The position numbers were made by a program, and so were the translations under genes. 64,000 nucleotides of DNA from Daphnia carinata. Lineage: Eukaryota; Arthropoda; Branchiopoda; Diplostraca; Daphniidae. How positions within the stretch are numbered: position 1 is the first letter of the stretch; each line of letters begins with the position of its first letter. The DNA lies in assembly GCF_022539665.2 (NCBI RefSeq), contig NC_081334.1:1736001-1800000 (forward strand), written 5' to 3'. Positions 25,676 to 36,922 of the stretch are shown here, in pieces. The notes under the pieces are model-generated. The model did not search any database and was not told the origin of the DNA. It worked only from the letters and a program-made list of their open reading frames with translations.

Positions 25676-26002
25676 AATTTAAGGATGGGTTTGTCTGTTC
25701 TAGTTTGTTATTCAGATAACTAAATTTAAAAAAAATAAACTTTGATTCCAAAGCATGAGTATCTGTAGAGAAGGAGCCCAATACAATAAAAAATAAATAT
25801 GAATTTATGTTCTCTAATAGATGGCGTTCCTTCCATTTATAAACAAAACATTCCAGCCTGATAGCATCTTGGCTGGGCCTTGCATCAGATTCGGTGATTG
25901 TGAACAATAAAACGAAAGAAGCGGTCGGCAACTCAATCGCGATTAATGAAAAAGTGCTAAGCAGGGAACGTTGGCCTCGAATTTCAAACTAACAGATTTA
26001 GA
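25676..26002. other. 3' UTR of the SDR gene and 5' region of endonuclease V
   Basis: Contains poly(A) signals AATAAA at 25734-25739 and again near 25784-25798 on the plus strand, then the short upstream region of the endonuclease V gene. No gene seen. Confidence 0.6.
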
Positions 26003-27020
26003 ATGTCATGTGATACTGAACTCAAGTTTTTGGTCGCTTCCTGGTCTCAACAACAACTGGAGATGAAAAGTAAACTTGTTGTCACTAATGCCGAACGATG
26101 GCAAGACGAACGGTATTGTGAATTTCTTGTGATGGTTCCGCCCAGTAATCCCCAACATGTGCAATTCGTATGCGATATCTTACCGTTTAGTTTGCGTTTC
26201 AGGAAACTTACCTACGTCGGTGGTTTTGATCTTTCATTTTGCAAAAAGGATCCTTCTGTGGCATGCTGCACCATTGTTGTATGTGATATTTCTCAGCAAC
26301 TAAAGGTGGTCTATGAGGACAGTCAGCAAGTGAAACTTACCACTCCATATATCCCTGGTGATTTCACTCATAAAAACTGTATTCAAAGTAAAACCTAAAG
26401 ATGAGATTAATTTTTCAAAGGGTATTTAGCATTCAGAGAAATTGAACCTTGCCTAAATTTGTACACCAAGCTTGTTTCAAAACATCCGGAATTTAGACCT
26501 CAGGTATTTTTGTTCGACGGGAACGGAATCTTACATCCAAGAGGACTAGGACTTGCGTCACATTTTGGAGTCTACACGGATACCTGCACCATAGGAGTAG
26601 CCAAGAATTTATATCAAATGAACAATATTCTAAGAGATGATAATCATCTAGCCAACATAAATAGCCTAAAGGCGGCTGGAGAACATTTTTTCATAAAAAA
26701 TTCGGGCGCAAGTGGCGAAATCCTGGGAGCAGTAAGAAATTTTTACATTACCGTAGTGGCTGTACAAGCATAAGCATATAGTTGGTCTCCTGTTAAATTG
26801 TAAACATAAGGCTCTCAAGACGACGCAGGAGGCAAAACGGCCAATCTATGTTTCTGTAGGACACCGAATTGGTCTTGAGTGTGCATTATGGACCGTAATG
26901 CAATGTGTTCAACGATTCCGGATTCCGGAGCCTACGCGGCAAGCCGATATCCGATCTAGAAAAGCGGTTAGAAAACTAGATGATACAGATATACCTGTAA
27001 ATTTGAATAATACAACATAG
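26003..27020 (+). CDS. EndoV: Endonuclease V
   Basis: Three exons: 26003-26357, 26421-26731, 26811-27020; 291 aa. All family landmarks are present: VGGFDLSF with metal-binding Asp76, [14 protein letters not shown] with Glu125, [18 protein letters not shown] with Asp151, then GVAKNL. The family cleaves the second phosphodiester 3' to inosine; in animals it acts mainly on inosine-containing RNA. The N-terminal 25 residues precede the catalytic fold. The start is the first ATG in frame. Convergent with the phosphomannomutase gene. Confidence 0.93.
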
Positions 27021-27373
27021 AATAATGCCTCCTTTCTGTCGCGCTACATTTTCCTCTTTTTAAACACTTGGTTTAATGGGGGCTAAGGCAACCTAAACTA
27101 AAATCTCAAACGTTTCTTATTGTAGTACAGTGTTTTCTTCACAAGAAAGCGACCTTTCACGTCCATAACATGTTTTGGTACGTTTGTTTATAGGCTTCGA
27201 CCTAAATCCTGTTTGGTGCACCCATCACTTACATAATTTATATACTCAAAATGCCCATTACATACGCACCATCTTCAGAACACACGGGAGGTGTATGATT
27301 TAACCAAAGTTGCACATGGTTAGCAGAATTTGAATCTATATCCTCACCAAGAACCATCAATGTAGTTCAAATA
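27021..27373. other. Spacer between convergent 3' ends (endonuclease V and phosphomannomutase)
   Basis: Both neighbours end here, so this holds the two 3' UTRs. No promoter or gene seen. Confidence 0.6.
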
Positions 27374-28422
27374 TCACAAATGAAGAAGTGTTTTTAGCTG
27401 TTCGATCGTTTCCTCTGGACTTGAAACTTTGTGGCCGATCGTACGTGGGTCTTCATAAATTTCATGGTCGTTCCCTCCTGGTGCAGTTTTGTCACCAAAG
27501 AAATGAATTTCTTTATAGCCATCTTCACCTACGAAGCGAAGTGCGTACGTTTTGTCCCAACCTTTTGGGAATACGTCAAAGCTGATTTGACCACCTAATA
27601 CAAAAATTATAGAATTTTGAGAAATTACAATATACATTATAAAATAACAAATTCTTTTGACAAATACCTATACTGAACACTAGACCAAAGTCAGGAAATT
27701 CAGCTTGTAAATGTTTCACAAAGCTTTCTCTGATCTTGTGAACTTTATCGTATGCAGCAAACTCATCTCTTTCTGCTTGTGAACAACTTCTGCCCACTGG
27801 GCAGACATTTACAAGTCCATCACGAAATTCAATGAAAGTTCCTCTCTTAACAGGCAATATCAGCTTGGACATGTAGCTCAAGGCACTGTTTATGAACTTC
27901 TGGAGTTTTTCTTCCCCCACATGCTCTTGGATACTCTAAGTAAAAATTCTTCGATTAGCAGGTTCAATTTAAAGTAGTGACAGTCATATCTCTCTTACCA
28001 TTTTCCCTATTAGATCACCATTTTTATAGGCTATGAGACCATTTTCAGCAAAAACATAATCATATTTCTTGATAACTGTAAACAGGAAGAGCATTCTTAT
28101 AGGTTAAACTCATTCTGTAAAATGGATCAATAATAACAAGGCTTACCATCTGCTCCACCCATTTGCTCTGCAATTTTTGTTAAATCTGATCCACCCACAA
28201 GACCCATAGTTACAACTGGTTTTACTTTACTCAGCAGAAATTCTTCTGTGGTGGGAAGAATTTTCTACATGTAGAAGGTATTTATCAGATAACATACAAT
28301 TTCTTTCCTACCTAACTGCAAAGTAAATATGCTAAGGTTCTAAAAATTACCTGTCTAGGCATTGTCAACGTACCGTCTACATCAAATAGACAGATTATTT
28401 CTTCGCGTTTAAATGAAGACAT
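27374..28422 (-). CDS. Pmm2: Phosphomannomutase
   Basis: Five exons: 28422-28351, 28264-28147, 28075-27999, 27935-27668, 27594-27374; 251 aa, close to human PMM2 (246). The haloacid-dehalogenase nucleophile motif DVDGTL (Asp14, Asp16) is at the N-terminus, GGSDLTKI and FAENGL follow, the cap domain contains KRGTFIEFR and VCPVGRSC, and [14 protein letters not shown] is the C-terminal metal/phosphate motif. Converts mannose-6-phosphate to mannose-1-phosphate for GDP-mannose and N-glycosylation, in the cytosol. PMM1 versus PMM2 cannot be decided here. Confidence 0.95.
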
Positions 28423-28806
28423 TTTCGTAAGTCTTCGGAAATGTTGGAAAAGATAACGCGCCAGTCTTTTCAAGTAGTTGACACGTCAACAAAAATGCCA
28501 TCTAGCGGAGATCTCGTTTTTATTTACTTTAATGTATAATAACTATGAAGCCATAAACAAGTTGTACAAACAAGAGGTACCAAATTTAAAACAATTTATG
28601 GACCGTTTAAACACCCAACAGGCTGAGGAAAATAATGACGCAACACCGATCACGGTAGTAAATAACGCAACAAAAAAAACATATCGAGGGGAAAACACGC
28701 TCGCGTTCGTTATGGAATATACTGTACAATGAAATAGATTTTTCGCATCTTTTATGTTCATTCACTTTCGTACGCGCGAACACGAGAAAGTCAGGTAACT
28801 CATCCG
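28423..28806. other. 5' region of phosphomannomutase and 3' UTR of the promethin-like gene
   Basis: Both flanking genes are on the minus strand. The small plus-strand open frame at 28478-28732 has no recognisable content. Nothing else seen. Confidence 0.55.
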
Positions 28807-30275
28807 TCAGTTTGAAAACTGCTGGTCGGTAATTTTTTTGTCGTTCATCTGCGCACGACGAAGAACGGTCGCTTCCAAAAATGAATCGGACTCTGTGACG
28901 CAAGCCGGTAAATATTCTCCCATATTCCACATTCCATCCGTGCAAGATTTTCCGGGTGTGCTCGATCCCTGACTTAGTAATGATCTGTAAATATCAGAAA
29001 AAGCATTTGAAAAATTTTCTCATAAAAGATAAGTATTTCAAATAAGATTGATACCTTTTACTGGGAGATTCAGATATGGCGGATGACGGACTAACTGCTA
29101 CTATATGCGACCGTAGTTTCGAGCTAGTACCGTTAAACAGATTGAAGGCAATCGAAGATAGGGTGTAGGTGACGAACACGAACAGCATAAGCGGTAGAGC
29201 CAAACACCCTAAGACTATCAGTAGGCCACCAAGTAAACAGCATCCGATTGTTAACAATGTGCCTAAAAATTTAAGTTAAAAAAGCCAATTTTGAGGAAAT
29301 GTCTCAAGTACTCAAGGTGACCTCCATTTTATCCCCCCTCCCCCAAAGTAAGATAGAAATAGGGACACGGGGAAACCCGTTCCAAGAAAGACGAGGGGTG
29401 GAGGATGGGTTCGAGTATTTCAGGGTTTAGGCTGATCACGTGGGCGCGACGTGGGCAGGGGGTAGCAAGGGAACAAATTATCTTGAGTGGGGTGCACTTG
29501 CACGTGTTAGATATGGAAAGTCGTATTGCAAGGTTGTAAATAGATGTATGAATTTTGGGAATACAAAAAAAAATAAACATACCTTCAACAAAAACAAATC
29601 CGAGGAAAGTAAATGCTGACGCCAGGACGCAAACCAAAACAGGGAAAGAGATGAGGCCGATAAAGCTCAACAGGACAACCGATGTCAAAGAACGCTCTCT
29701 AGCTAGCATACGCATCTGTTCCAGCCACGACTGAGAACTGATACGCTCACCTACGACATTGCGAATAAAATGCTATAACGTACGTGTAAGAATGAACAAC
29801 AAAGACAACGACTTACCAACGTCTTGGACTTTTTCCATAATGCGACTCTGAATCATCGTTTTTTGCCAGTTGAATTCGGGCAACGTTTTTCCTGCAATTG
29901 GGAAAAATACGATGAGGCTACATCAAGGTATGAAAATAGCAAAATCAAGATCCCACCTTTGTTGGTATTGCAATCGGAACAGTCCTCTTGGCTAGCAGTC
30001 CTGAAATCGCTGCTTGCTGCGCTCATCCTTTGAAGATTGCGAGGAGCCATAATGCTTGACGAAGTCGACGGCAATTTGCTAAAGCCAATGGTTGGCCAGA
30101 CAACGTCAAAATGGCACTTTAAGTGGACAAATCGCAAGGGGATATAACGACTGAAACGGCTTGACGAGCTCGGTAACGTTGATGCTGTTGTGCCTTCTTT
30201 CCAGCATGAATCGTTGTTCATCCTAGGTCCTCTCACCATGCGCTTTCTCCAACAGACTGACTGGCTTTTCGACAT
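28807..30275 (-). CDS. Membrane protein with a double hydrophobic hairpin, promethin/LDAF1-like
   Basis: Five exons: 30275-29957, 29891-29817, 29750-29583, 29262-29055, 28984-28807; 315 aa. A polar N-terminus of about 105 residues, a short amphipathic stretch with a Gln/Met-rich helix, then two long hydrophobic blocks at about 153-187 and 189-230 split by VFVEGT, and a polar Ser-rich C-terminus. The long hairpin resembles promethin (LDAF1/TMEM159), the seipin partner at lipid-droplet assembly sites, but no diagnostic motif proves it. The start is the most upstream ATG; inner ATGs (for example 30236) are possible. Confidence 0.55.
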
Positions 30276-30504
30276 CAAAGGGACAAACGTTTCTATTTAT
30301 TCAAATGCTACCCAACCTTCACATCTCGCCCTCTGCCTCTTACTCTCAGAAACAGAAAAAAAAAGGAAAAAAAAAACCCCGAGGTGGTAAGGGGGCCTGA
30401 ACTTTGTGCTTGTGCCATGAGGAGGAGGGTCCACTTGAATAGACAAAACACAATTTGCTTCAGATTTTTCTTAGCGGGTTTTCTTAATTCATTCCAGAAA
30501 TGCG

Positions 30505-30774
30505 TTATCTGTTGCTCAACTGTAAAACGAAGTGCAACTCCTTTTTTTTTCCAATTCCTGGTATGAGTATATCATCCAAAATTTCCTCCACTGTGACAGT
30601 CTGAACTTTGATATTTGCATCTGTAGCAATCGGCCTCTGATTCTGTAATTGACGCGGGACAGTGATAGTAAAGTACGAAAGAGTAAACTCGAAAATTCGA
30701 CCTAATTTACCATTGCTCTTCCTTTCCTGAGGGCTATACACGTGATCATCAAATGAGCAGAGTATGGATTTCAA
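30505..30774 (-). pseudogene. Unidentified coding relic or orphan exon
   Basis: Minus-strand open segment with ordered, protein-like composition (for example FEFTLSYFTITVPRQLQNQR, then VQTVTVEEILDDIL) and a stop at the end. No start with a good upstream exon was found; the sequence just upstream is frameshifted between frames. It may be the decayed last exon of a gene copied into this spot. Family not recognised with confidence. Confidence 0.3.
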
Positions 30775-31471
30775 GGATATTCAAAGATCCATGCCGTTAC
30801 CAGGCGGAGTACATGACCACCAGCATGTTCGCCTAAATACTCGATACCATTGGATCTGTGGGGCCGCTTACGATTCTCTCTGGTCATCCTGCTCTTTGGT
30901 GGACATGACGTGGTTTGGGATTTTCCTCTGTCTTGTTATTCAGCTCGCTTCTGCGGTCAGTTTCAGTTCAGTTCCCAAATCCCATGTACCTACTACCTTC
31001 TTCATTGTTACTTCTTTTACTAACTGGTCTGAAATTTACTTTGCATTTAAGATTCCTTATGTAGCCAACAATAATGTAGTAATCAAATTCCTTTTGTTGG
31101 CAAGATCGTGGTTGAAATCACTTCTCGTTTCGTGGTTACCAAATTGCTCTACCAGAAAACAAAGAAAAAAGAACTTCTAATCAATTCTGAATGATAATAT
31201 GCTTCTCATCTTTTACTACCGAGATCTCTGTTGTAAGATCTCTATTATGAAATTTCATCGTTAAAATTTGAAGTTAAAAGAATGGGAAGGTTCTCTTGGA
31301 ATTGCGTCTTCTGGAATAACAGCTTAGTTCGCATAGGCCGAGTTCAATGATTCGAGAAAGAGTTAAGAAATACAACGGAAGACGGTGTGTATTTACATTA
31401 GTATAGGTCAACACAAAGTTCACATCCACTTTGCATTGAACGAAAGGGATGCTGTTCAGATGGACTTTAAA

Positions 31472-31654
31472 CTAGATCATATCTGTCATGCTATCGGGTG
31501 TAAACGTGGGTTTCAGGACCAAACCAGTTTCATCCATAACCCATGTACCAAAGTTCCATAGTTCAAAAGAACATGAAACATAATTCACGCTGACCTTCAA
31601 CTTCCCTGCTTTCCACGGAAGAGCTGATGCAGTTCGAACTGCATCTCTGTCCAT
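31472..31654 (-). pseudogene. Short coding relic, perhaps from a Cys-loop receptor
   Basis: 60-codon minus-strand open segment with an acceptor-like ATATACAG just upstream. The stretch CSFELWNFGTWV followed by an acidic residue and GLVLKP weakly recalls the strand after the Cys-loop of pentameric ligand-gated channels. No other domain of such a receptor is present nearby, so it would be a fragment. The resemblance is visual only. Confidence 0.2.
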
Positions 31655-31986
31655 CCTGTATATTTAACACATTCTCGTTGGCTATGTACTGAGCGATATC
31701 CTTTACCGGTCAAATTCCATAGCTTATAACGACGCACGAAGACCTTCACGCGTGAATAACCACTCACGTGCATGCTTTACAGACCGCTGACGAATCACGC
31801 TACTTGATTGACGCCATTTTGACGCGACAACTTCACGGCACTCCGATTATATAGTAAGTCGACACCAACCTTTTAATACAAGAAGTCATCTAATCTAGAA
31901 GAAATGGGTGACGCACGAGTAACTAACTTCGATAAATATATATATCTGACAAACATTAACCACATGCCAAGAAGTGTGCATTATTT

Positions 31987-34192
31987 TTACTTTGAAGATC
32001 GGTTTTGCTTGACCTGCCGCTGAACGTATACGGCAACAACTGCTATGATGATCAGAAGAGCGATGCCCAATCCCAGGATAACGCCATAAAATGTCGAAGA
32101 TGATAGACAATCCGTTCGGGGCATCAGCATCCGGGAAAGCATGTCGGCAGATCCATTCACTACAGCTGAAAAATAATACATATGAGCATGACATAAAAAC
32201 AAGAATTTATGTCGGACGAACCCATAGGCATATTGTCTTCATCTTTAGGAAGGTAGACTTCAATTGCTCGATACATGGATAACATTTCCGGGTTTACTTC
32301 TGTACTATTGCTCGAGTTCATATCAGCCGCACGACGTTTTCGACTCGCTGTTCGGGAGTTGTAAGGTAAACTGAAAAAAATTAATCAGAATCAACCATAC
32401 CCTGGAAACCTTAATGTACGCCTCTTACTCGCAAGGAATCTGAGGTTGGCATTTCTCGAAACAAACTTGAATATCGCATTGAATCAATACCCGGGCGCTA
32501 GTAGGAAATCTAAAGGCCTATACTAAGAAAAATTAGATAAAGGAAATAGGTTTTTTGAAAGAGTACTTACTTTGAAGAGAACCCATTCGGTTGTGGTTTT
32601 CAAATTAGGCTCAGATTCCCGGACTTTTTGGAAATTTCCAAACAGCTTTGGCTTCACAGAGCAAGACGCCTCAATCACTTGAAGTTGCGTAACTAGAGGA
32701 CGTGCTGGAGCAACCCCTTGGTTTGGATCGACGTAGGGAGTGAGCGCTTGAGTAGTTTTACCTATATGCAAACTATTAACTCAGAGCCCATCGCAACCGG
32801 CAAGATTGAAATACCATCAGTCGCCCAGCAACGAAGCACATTTGAATCGAAATTGAAGACGTCATCGCCCAAAGTAAAAACCAAAGAGAGCATTTGGCCC
32901 AAATAAACAGGACCTAGAACAGGTGGAGCCCTGGGTCCCTCTCCATCCTGAATCTCCATCCACAATTTCGGTCCTACAAGATGGTAGATATAAAAATTAA
33001 TTGATTTATAAACAATGTATTGCCGAAACAACAATAAAATAAATCTGGGCATAAGATCAAAGAATTTGCCGATTCACCCTCCGTCCCAACCTCTTACCAG
33101 GGTGTGTTCGGACGATAGCTTCATTCTTTTCCCCAACAACAGAAGACAAATCAAATTTGATGGTCCGATTGTAATCTTCTGGTCGATCGCAACGGATGAG
33201 AATGTTAGTATCGTACTCCTGGACGAGGTCAGTATCCCACTGAATCATCAGCCGGTGCTAAAACGGAAGAAATCAGCAGTACTGAACACCCAAATGTTTG
33301 AACATGTTTACCTCAATAAAGGGATTAGTTCGCTGTGAATATCCAGGAACCATTGGTGGTGGAGGGGCTCCACAGATATCTTGGCTCAGTGTGAGCTTTA
33401 CTTCCCTCTCTCCATGACCAAGAAACAGGATGCACTTGTCAAAGAAACCATGTGGGTAGATGTAACCAGTGAACGGTTTTGAAAACCTACAACCAACAAT
33501 TTAAATGGGCATCCAAAATATAAAAAAGCAAGTCATTACTTGAAGTAGACATTCATGTAGGTCTTTAGGCACTCCAGATTTGTAGTAACTTCCTCACGAA
33601 TTTCAACGGGGCCATGATAGGCTGATCCCCCTGAACCAAATGCAGTTGGACCACCTAAAATGAATGATGTTCAGACGAGTTGCAGAAATAGACCAACATT
33701 GTACTACCATATGGCGGTGGTGGATTAACTCCAGGTGGTTGAGGAATAGGTGGAGGTACACCCTGCCCCGACTGTACAATATAAGGCCGACTACGTTCAT
33801 CCACCAATTCATCCTTCACTGGCGTAGTAACGCTCCCATAATCAGGCGCCGGGACATTTGCCTCGCGATCGTGAATTGAATGATCAATAGCAGCAGGTAA
33901 AACCGAAGCAATGCAGCACAGCAGCACAAGCTAGAGTACAATAGTAGCAAGATATTAACTTAAACAATTGAATTGGTTCGCTAAAATTAGCAATAGACAC
34001 GTGTTAAACTTTCGTCTGCAACTGGTGATATGATTCAATGCATACATTTCGAAGTATTAGTTTTAAACGTAAGTATCTGAAAGATGTAAGTCAACTCCCA
34101 TGAGTAACTACTAAATTGATTAAATTTTAAATATATTACATCACATTTTCGAACCAATTTACACTTACCCCGATGGGACATTCAGGCTTCAT
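31987..34192 (-). CDS. ZP-domain type I membrane protein
   Basis: Ten exons: 34192-34169, 33930-33708, 33654-33540, 33486-33312, 33257-33098, 32973-32815, 32761-32571, 32517-32429, 32370-32222, 32165-31987; 487 aa. Signal peptide about 1-21, a Pro-rich linker (about 65-82), then a zona pellucida module about 105-385: ZP-N Cys in LECLKTY, DKCILF, DICGAP, IRCDR; ZP-C from LRCWATDG through ASCSVKP, IQCDIQVCFEKC and IPCD. A dibasic furin-type site RKRR follows, then an ectodomain remnant, a transmembrane helix (FYGVILGLGIALLIIIAVVA) and a short basic tail. Such proteins polymerise in apical extracellular matrix or cuticle after cleavage. Divergently transcribed from the Gly/Tyr-rich protein gene. 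Confidence 0.88.
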
Positions 34193-34773
34193 GTTAACTT
34201 TATGATTGCCTGCCAGTGACTGAGCACGGTATCCATGGTCGCATTGGGGTTTTTAAGCTTCTACAGAGGGAAGTTTTCGCGCTTAAAATGCTCGACTTTC
34301 ATTATGTCACCCTGCCTCTCACCCGATTCTAAAACGTAGAACCTGAGGCGACAACCCTACCCCAAGCACCGCTTGATAGATCTCCTGTTTTAGCCTGTCC
34401 ATTAAACTTCTAACGATGCTTACAATGGATTTGAATTCGATAACATTTCAAGAATACTACGTGAGTTTATTTTATAAAATCCACGTTTTCTGTGTCATTT
34501 GTGCGCAACAAAATGGCGTTTTCGCGGACAGCATGAAACATCTAAATGAAATTCTTTATTAGGCAACCCCTTGTCTCGCCTTTTACCTCTTAATAGGTTG
34601 CCAAATCTAACTTTTTATTTCGGAACGCCACGCGTGTGAAAACGCCACTTCGTGGTTTTTAATTACCCTGCCTCTTTTGTACACTGTAACCCACCTGGCC
34701 TCCCTACCTCTCGAACGGTAGTAGACCTATAAAAGGTGACACATTGCTCTCGTTCAGCACCGACTCACTCACA
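34193..34773. promoter_or_regulatory. Shared upstream region of the ZP gene (-) and the Gly/Tyr-rich gene (+)
   Basis: 580 bp between divergent start codons. On the plus-strand side a clear TATA box and initiator are present (separate entry); no comparable elements are evident for the ZP gene. Co-regulation of two extracellular proteins from one region is possible but only inferred. Confidence 0.4.
34728..34757 (+). promoter_or_regulatory. TATA box and TCAG initiator of the Gly/Tyr-rich gene
   Basis: TATAAAAG at 34728-34735 and a TTCAGC initiator whose A is at 34756, 28 bp after the first T of the TATA box, the expected spacing. The ATG follows 18 bp later. This strong focused promoter suggests high, regulated expression. 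Confidence 0.75.
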
Positions 34774-36749
34774 ATGATTCGTCTAAGCAAGATCAACTCT
34801 CAAGTTCTCTTCTCGGTAAGTGTTATTTGAATATGTCTTCAGCATTTTGTTCAATGTATTTAGATTTAATTGCGATGTTTCTTTTAATTCGTAGTTTGGG
34901 GTGCTGGCCTTACTTCTAGCCGCATGCAAGACGAATGGAGCGAGCGTGGCGGTCGATTCTAAAGATTCCAATGTTAAAGTAACCGAATCTTACAAGGAAT
35001 CTGCTAAGGAGACATCTTACAGTGACGACCAGCTAAAACCTCGTATTGGTCTGTACACGCAAAAAATTGATCCTTATGGTACACTTGGACCCATTGGAGG
35101 CAATCAGGCTTTCGTCTTGACTTCGCTGAATAGCTACGGTAATGCCGATTGCTCTCTGCCAGTGCAGATAGTCGATGTCAGTTGAAAGCTGATTGTTATT
35201 TTAATGGGTTCAACTTTCCATAATTTCATCACTTGGCTGAAAAATTTGTTAAAAATTCTTATGCATTTAATCGTGTTTAGGTAGTTACGGTCCTTCCGGC
35301 AGTAGCTATGGTGGCCAACAGGCTGGCTCTTATGGTGCGACTCCACTGCCTTACATCGTGACTGGCAATTACGGTGGAAATGTTTACGGCTCTGCCTATT
35401 CTGGAGAATCAGCTTACAGCCCTGCTGCCTATGGTGCTGCCTCTGGGAGCTATAGTACCACCGCTGCTCCTTCATACGGATCTGGGTCTTCGAATTACGG
35501 CACAACGGCATCGTATGGTGTAACCCAGGCTCCGGCTTATGGCGGATCAGCTTACGGCGTCACTCAGGCATCAGCTTATGGAGCTTCATCTTACGCCGGA
35601 TCAGCTTATGGTGTCACTCCAGCTCCTATGTATGGTGGTTCTGCTTATGGCGCAACATATGGCCCCAGTTATGGTATGGGAAACTCGTATGGAGCAGCTT
35701 ACGGCGTCACGCCGGCCCCTACCTACGGAGGAGCTGCTTACGGTGTCACCCAGGCTTACGGAAACATGGCATCTTCCTATAGCGGAGCTGCTTATGGTGT
35801 TACTCCAGCCCCTGCTTACACAATGGCGTCATCGTACGGTGGAGCATACCACGTTACTCCGGCCACATCTTACGGCATGGGTTCCTTCTATGGTGGATCT
35901 GCTTATGCTGCTAACCAAGCCGCAACCTATGGCATGGGTTCCCTCTACGGCGGATCTTCTTACGGCGTTACACAAGCCCCAGTGTACGGCGGATCTTCTT
36001 ACGGCGTTACACAAGCCCCAGTGTACGGCGGATCTTCTTACGGCGTTACACAAGCCCCAGTGTACGGCGGATCTTCTTACGGCACTACACAAGCTCCTGT
36101 TTACAGTGGATCTTATGGCGTCACCCCAGCTCCATCTTATGGCGGTTATGGTGTCACTCAGGCTCCAGCTTACGGTGGATCTGCTTACGGAGTCACTTCA
36201 GCCTACAGTGGATCTGCTTATGGAGCTACACAATCTTACGGCAACATGGCTTCTTCTTACGGTGCATCATCTTACGGTGTTACACCAGCTCCTATTTACA
36301 ACAACATGGGCAACTACGGATCGTCGTACTCTGCATCAGCATATGGCGCTACTTCCGCTCCTTATGGCTACAACATGGGCTCATCGTACGGTGGTTACAG
36401 CGCTGCTTCGTCTCCCTTCTCTTATGGTGGCAACTTGAACATGCCTAGCGGTTCCTATTTAACTGGATCGACTTACGGCGCTGGAGGCTATGGAAGCAAT
36501 GCTGGATACGGTGGAGCTAGTAGCAGTTACGGTGTTGCGTCATCCCCTTACTCGTCATACGCTGGCAACATGGGCTCATTCTATGGCGGGGGTTACGGCA
36601 GCCCGTCTTCCTACCCTGAAGCTTATTACTCAACTGGATACGGCGGATATGGAAGTGGAGCTTACGGCGCAGGTTCCAGTTACAGCCCATTCTTGAACAG
36701 TGGCGCTGGATACAACATGAACCCTTACGGCAACATCGCTGCTTATTGA
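34774..36749 (+). CDS. Secreted Gly/Tyr/Ala/Ser-rich repeat protein (structural)
   Basis: Three exons: 34774-34815, 34895-35138, 35281-36749; 584 aa. Residues 1 to about 28 are a signal peptide (hydrophobic core FGVLALLLAAC). About 29-95 is a non-repetitive, charged region (KESAKETSYSDDQ, then PYGTLGPIGG). From about 96 to the end the protein is built of variants of YGVTQAPAYGGSA, with frequent SSYG, AAYG and MGS units and almost no charge. A 13-residue unit GGSSYGVTQAPVY is repeated exactly three times plus once with changes. Composition resembles silk, resilin-like or cuticular glue proteins; no family was recognised. Strong TATA promoter. Confidence 0.85.
35949..36104 (+). repeat. 39-bp tandem repeat inside the Gly/Tyr-rich gene
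   Basis: Three identical 39-bp units (35949-35987, 35988-36026, 36027-36065) and a fourth diverged unit (36066-36104), coding for a 13-residue repeat. Identity between units indicates recent expansion or homogenisation, so copy number is likely to vary between individuals. Confidence 0.9.
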
Positions 36750-36922
36750 TCTTGTTATTGTTCGTTTGTTAGAAAGTCAAATAGAAGTATTTAATTGAAA
36801 TTGTGTTAAATTTTATTTACTTGGGTTCCACAAGGTTTTCTCAGGGATGGAAAATTTACAATGTTGAATTTTTTGTCGAAAACAACGCCATGGGATTGAA
36901 AATTAAAAGACACGCTGCAAAT

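Larger units (their letters stand above)
30276..31986. other. Interval with unidentified minus-strand coding relics
   Basis: Upstream of the promethin-like gene and downstream of the ZP gene. Two minus-strand open segments look like protein but join to nothing complete: 30774-30505 and 31654-31472 (separate entries). The plus-strand open frame at 30764-31180 overlaps this and is probably chance. Confidence 0.4.

Noticed and set aside
30764-31180. 138-codon plus-strand frame with hydrophobic segments
   Set aside because: Overlaps a more protein-like minus-strand segment and has no splice or promoter context.
35539-36438. 299-codon plus-strand frame and an 87-codon antisense frame inside the Gly/Tyr-rich exon
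   Set aside because: Produced by the repeat structure in other frames; the main frame continues from a signal-peptide exon in correct phase.
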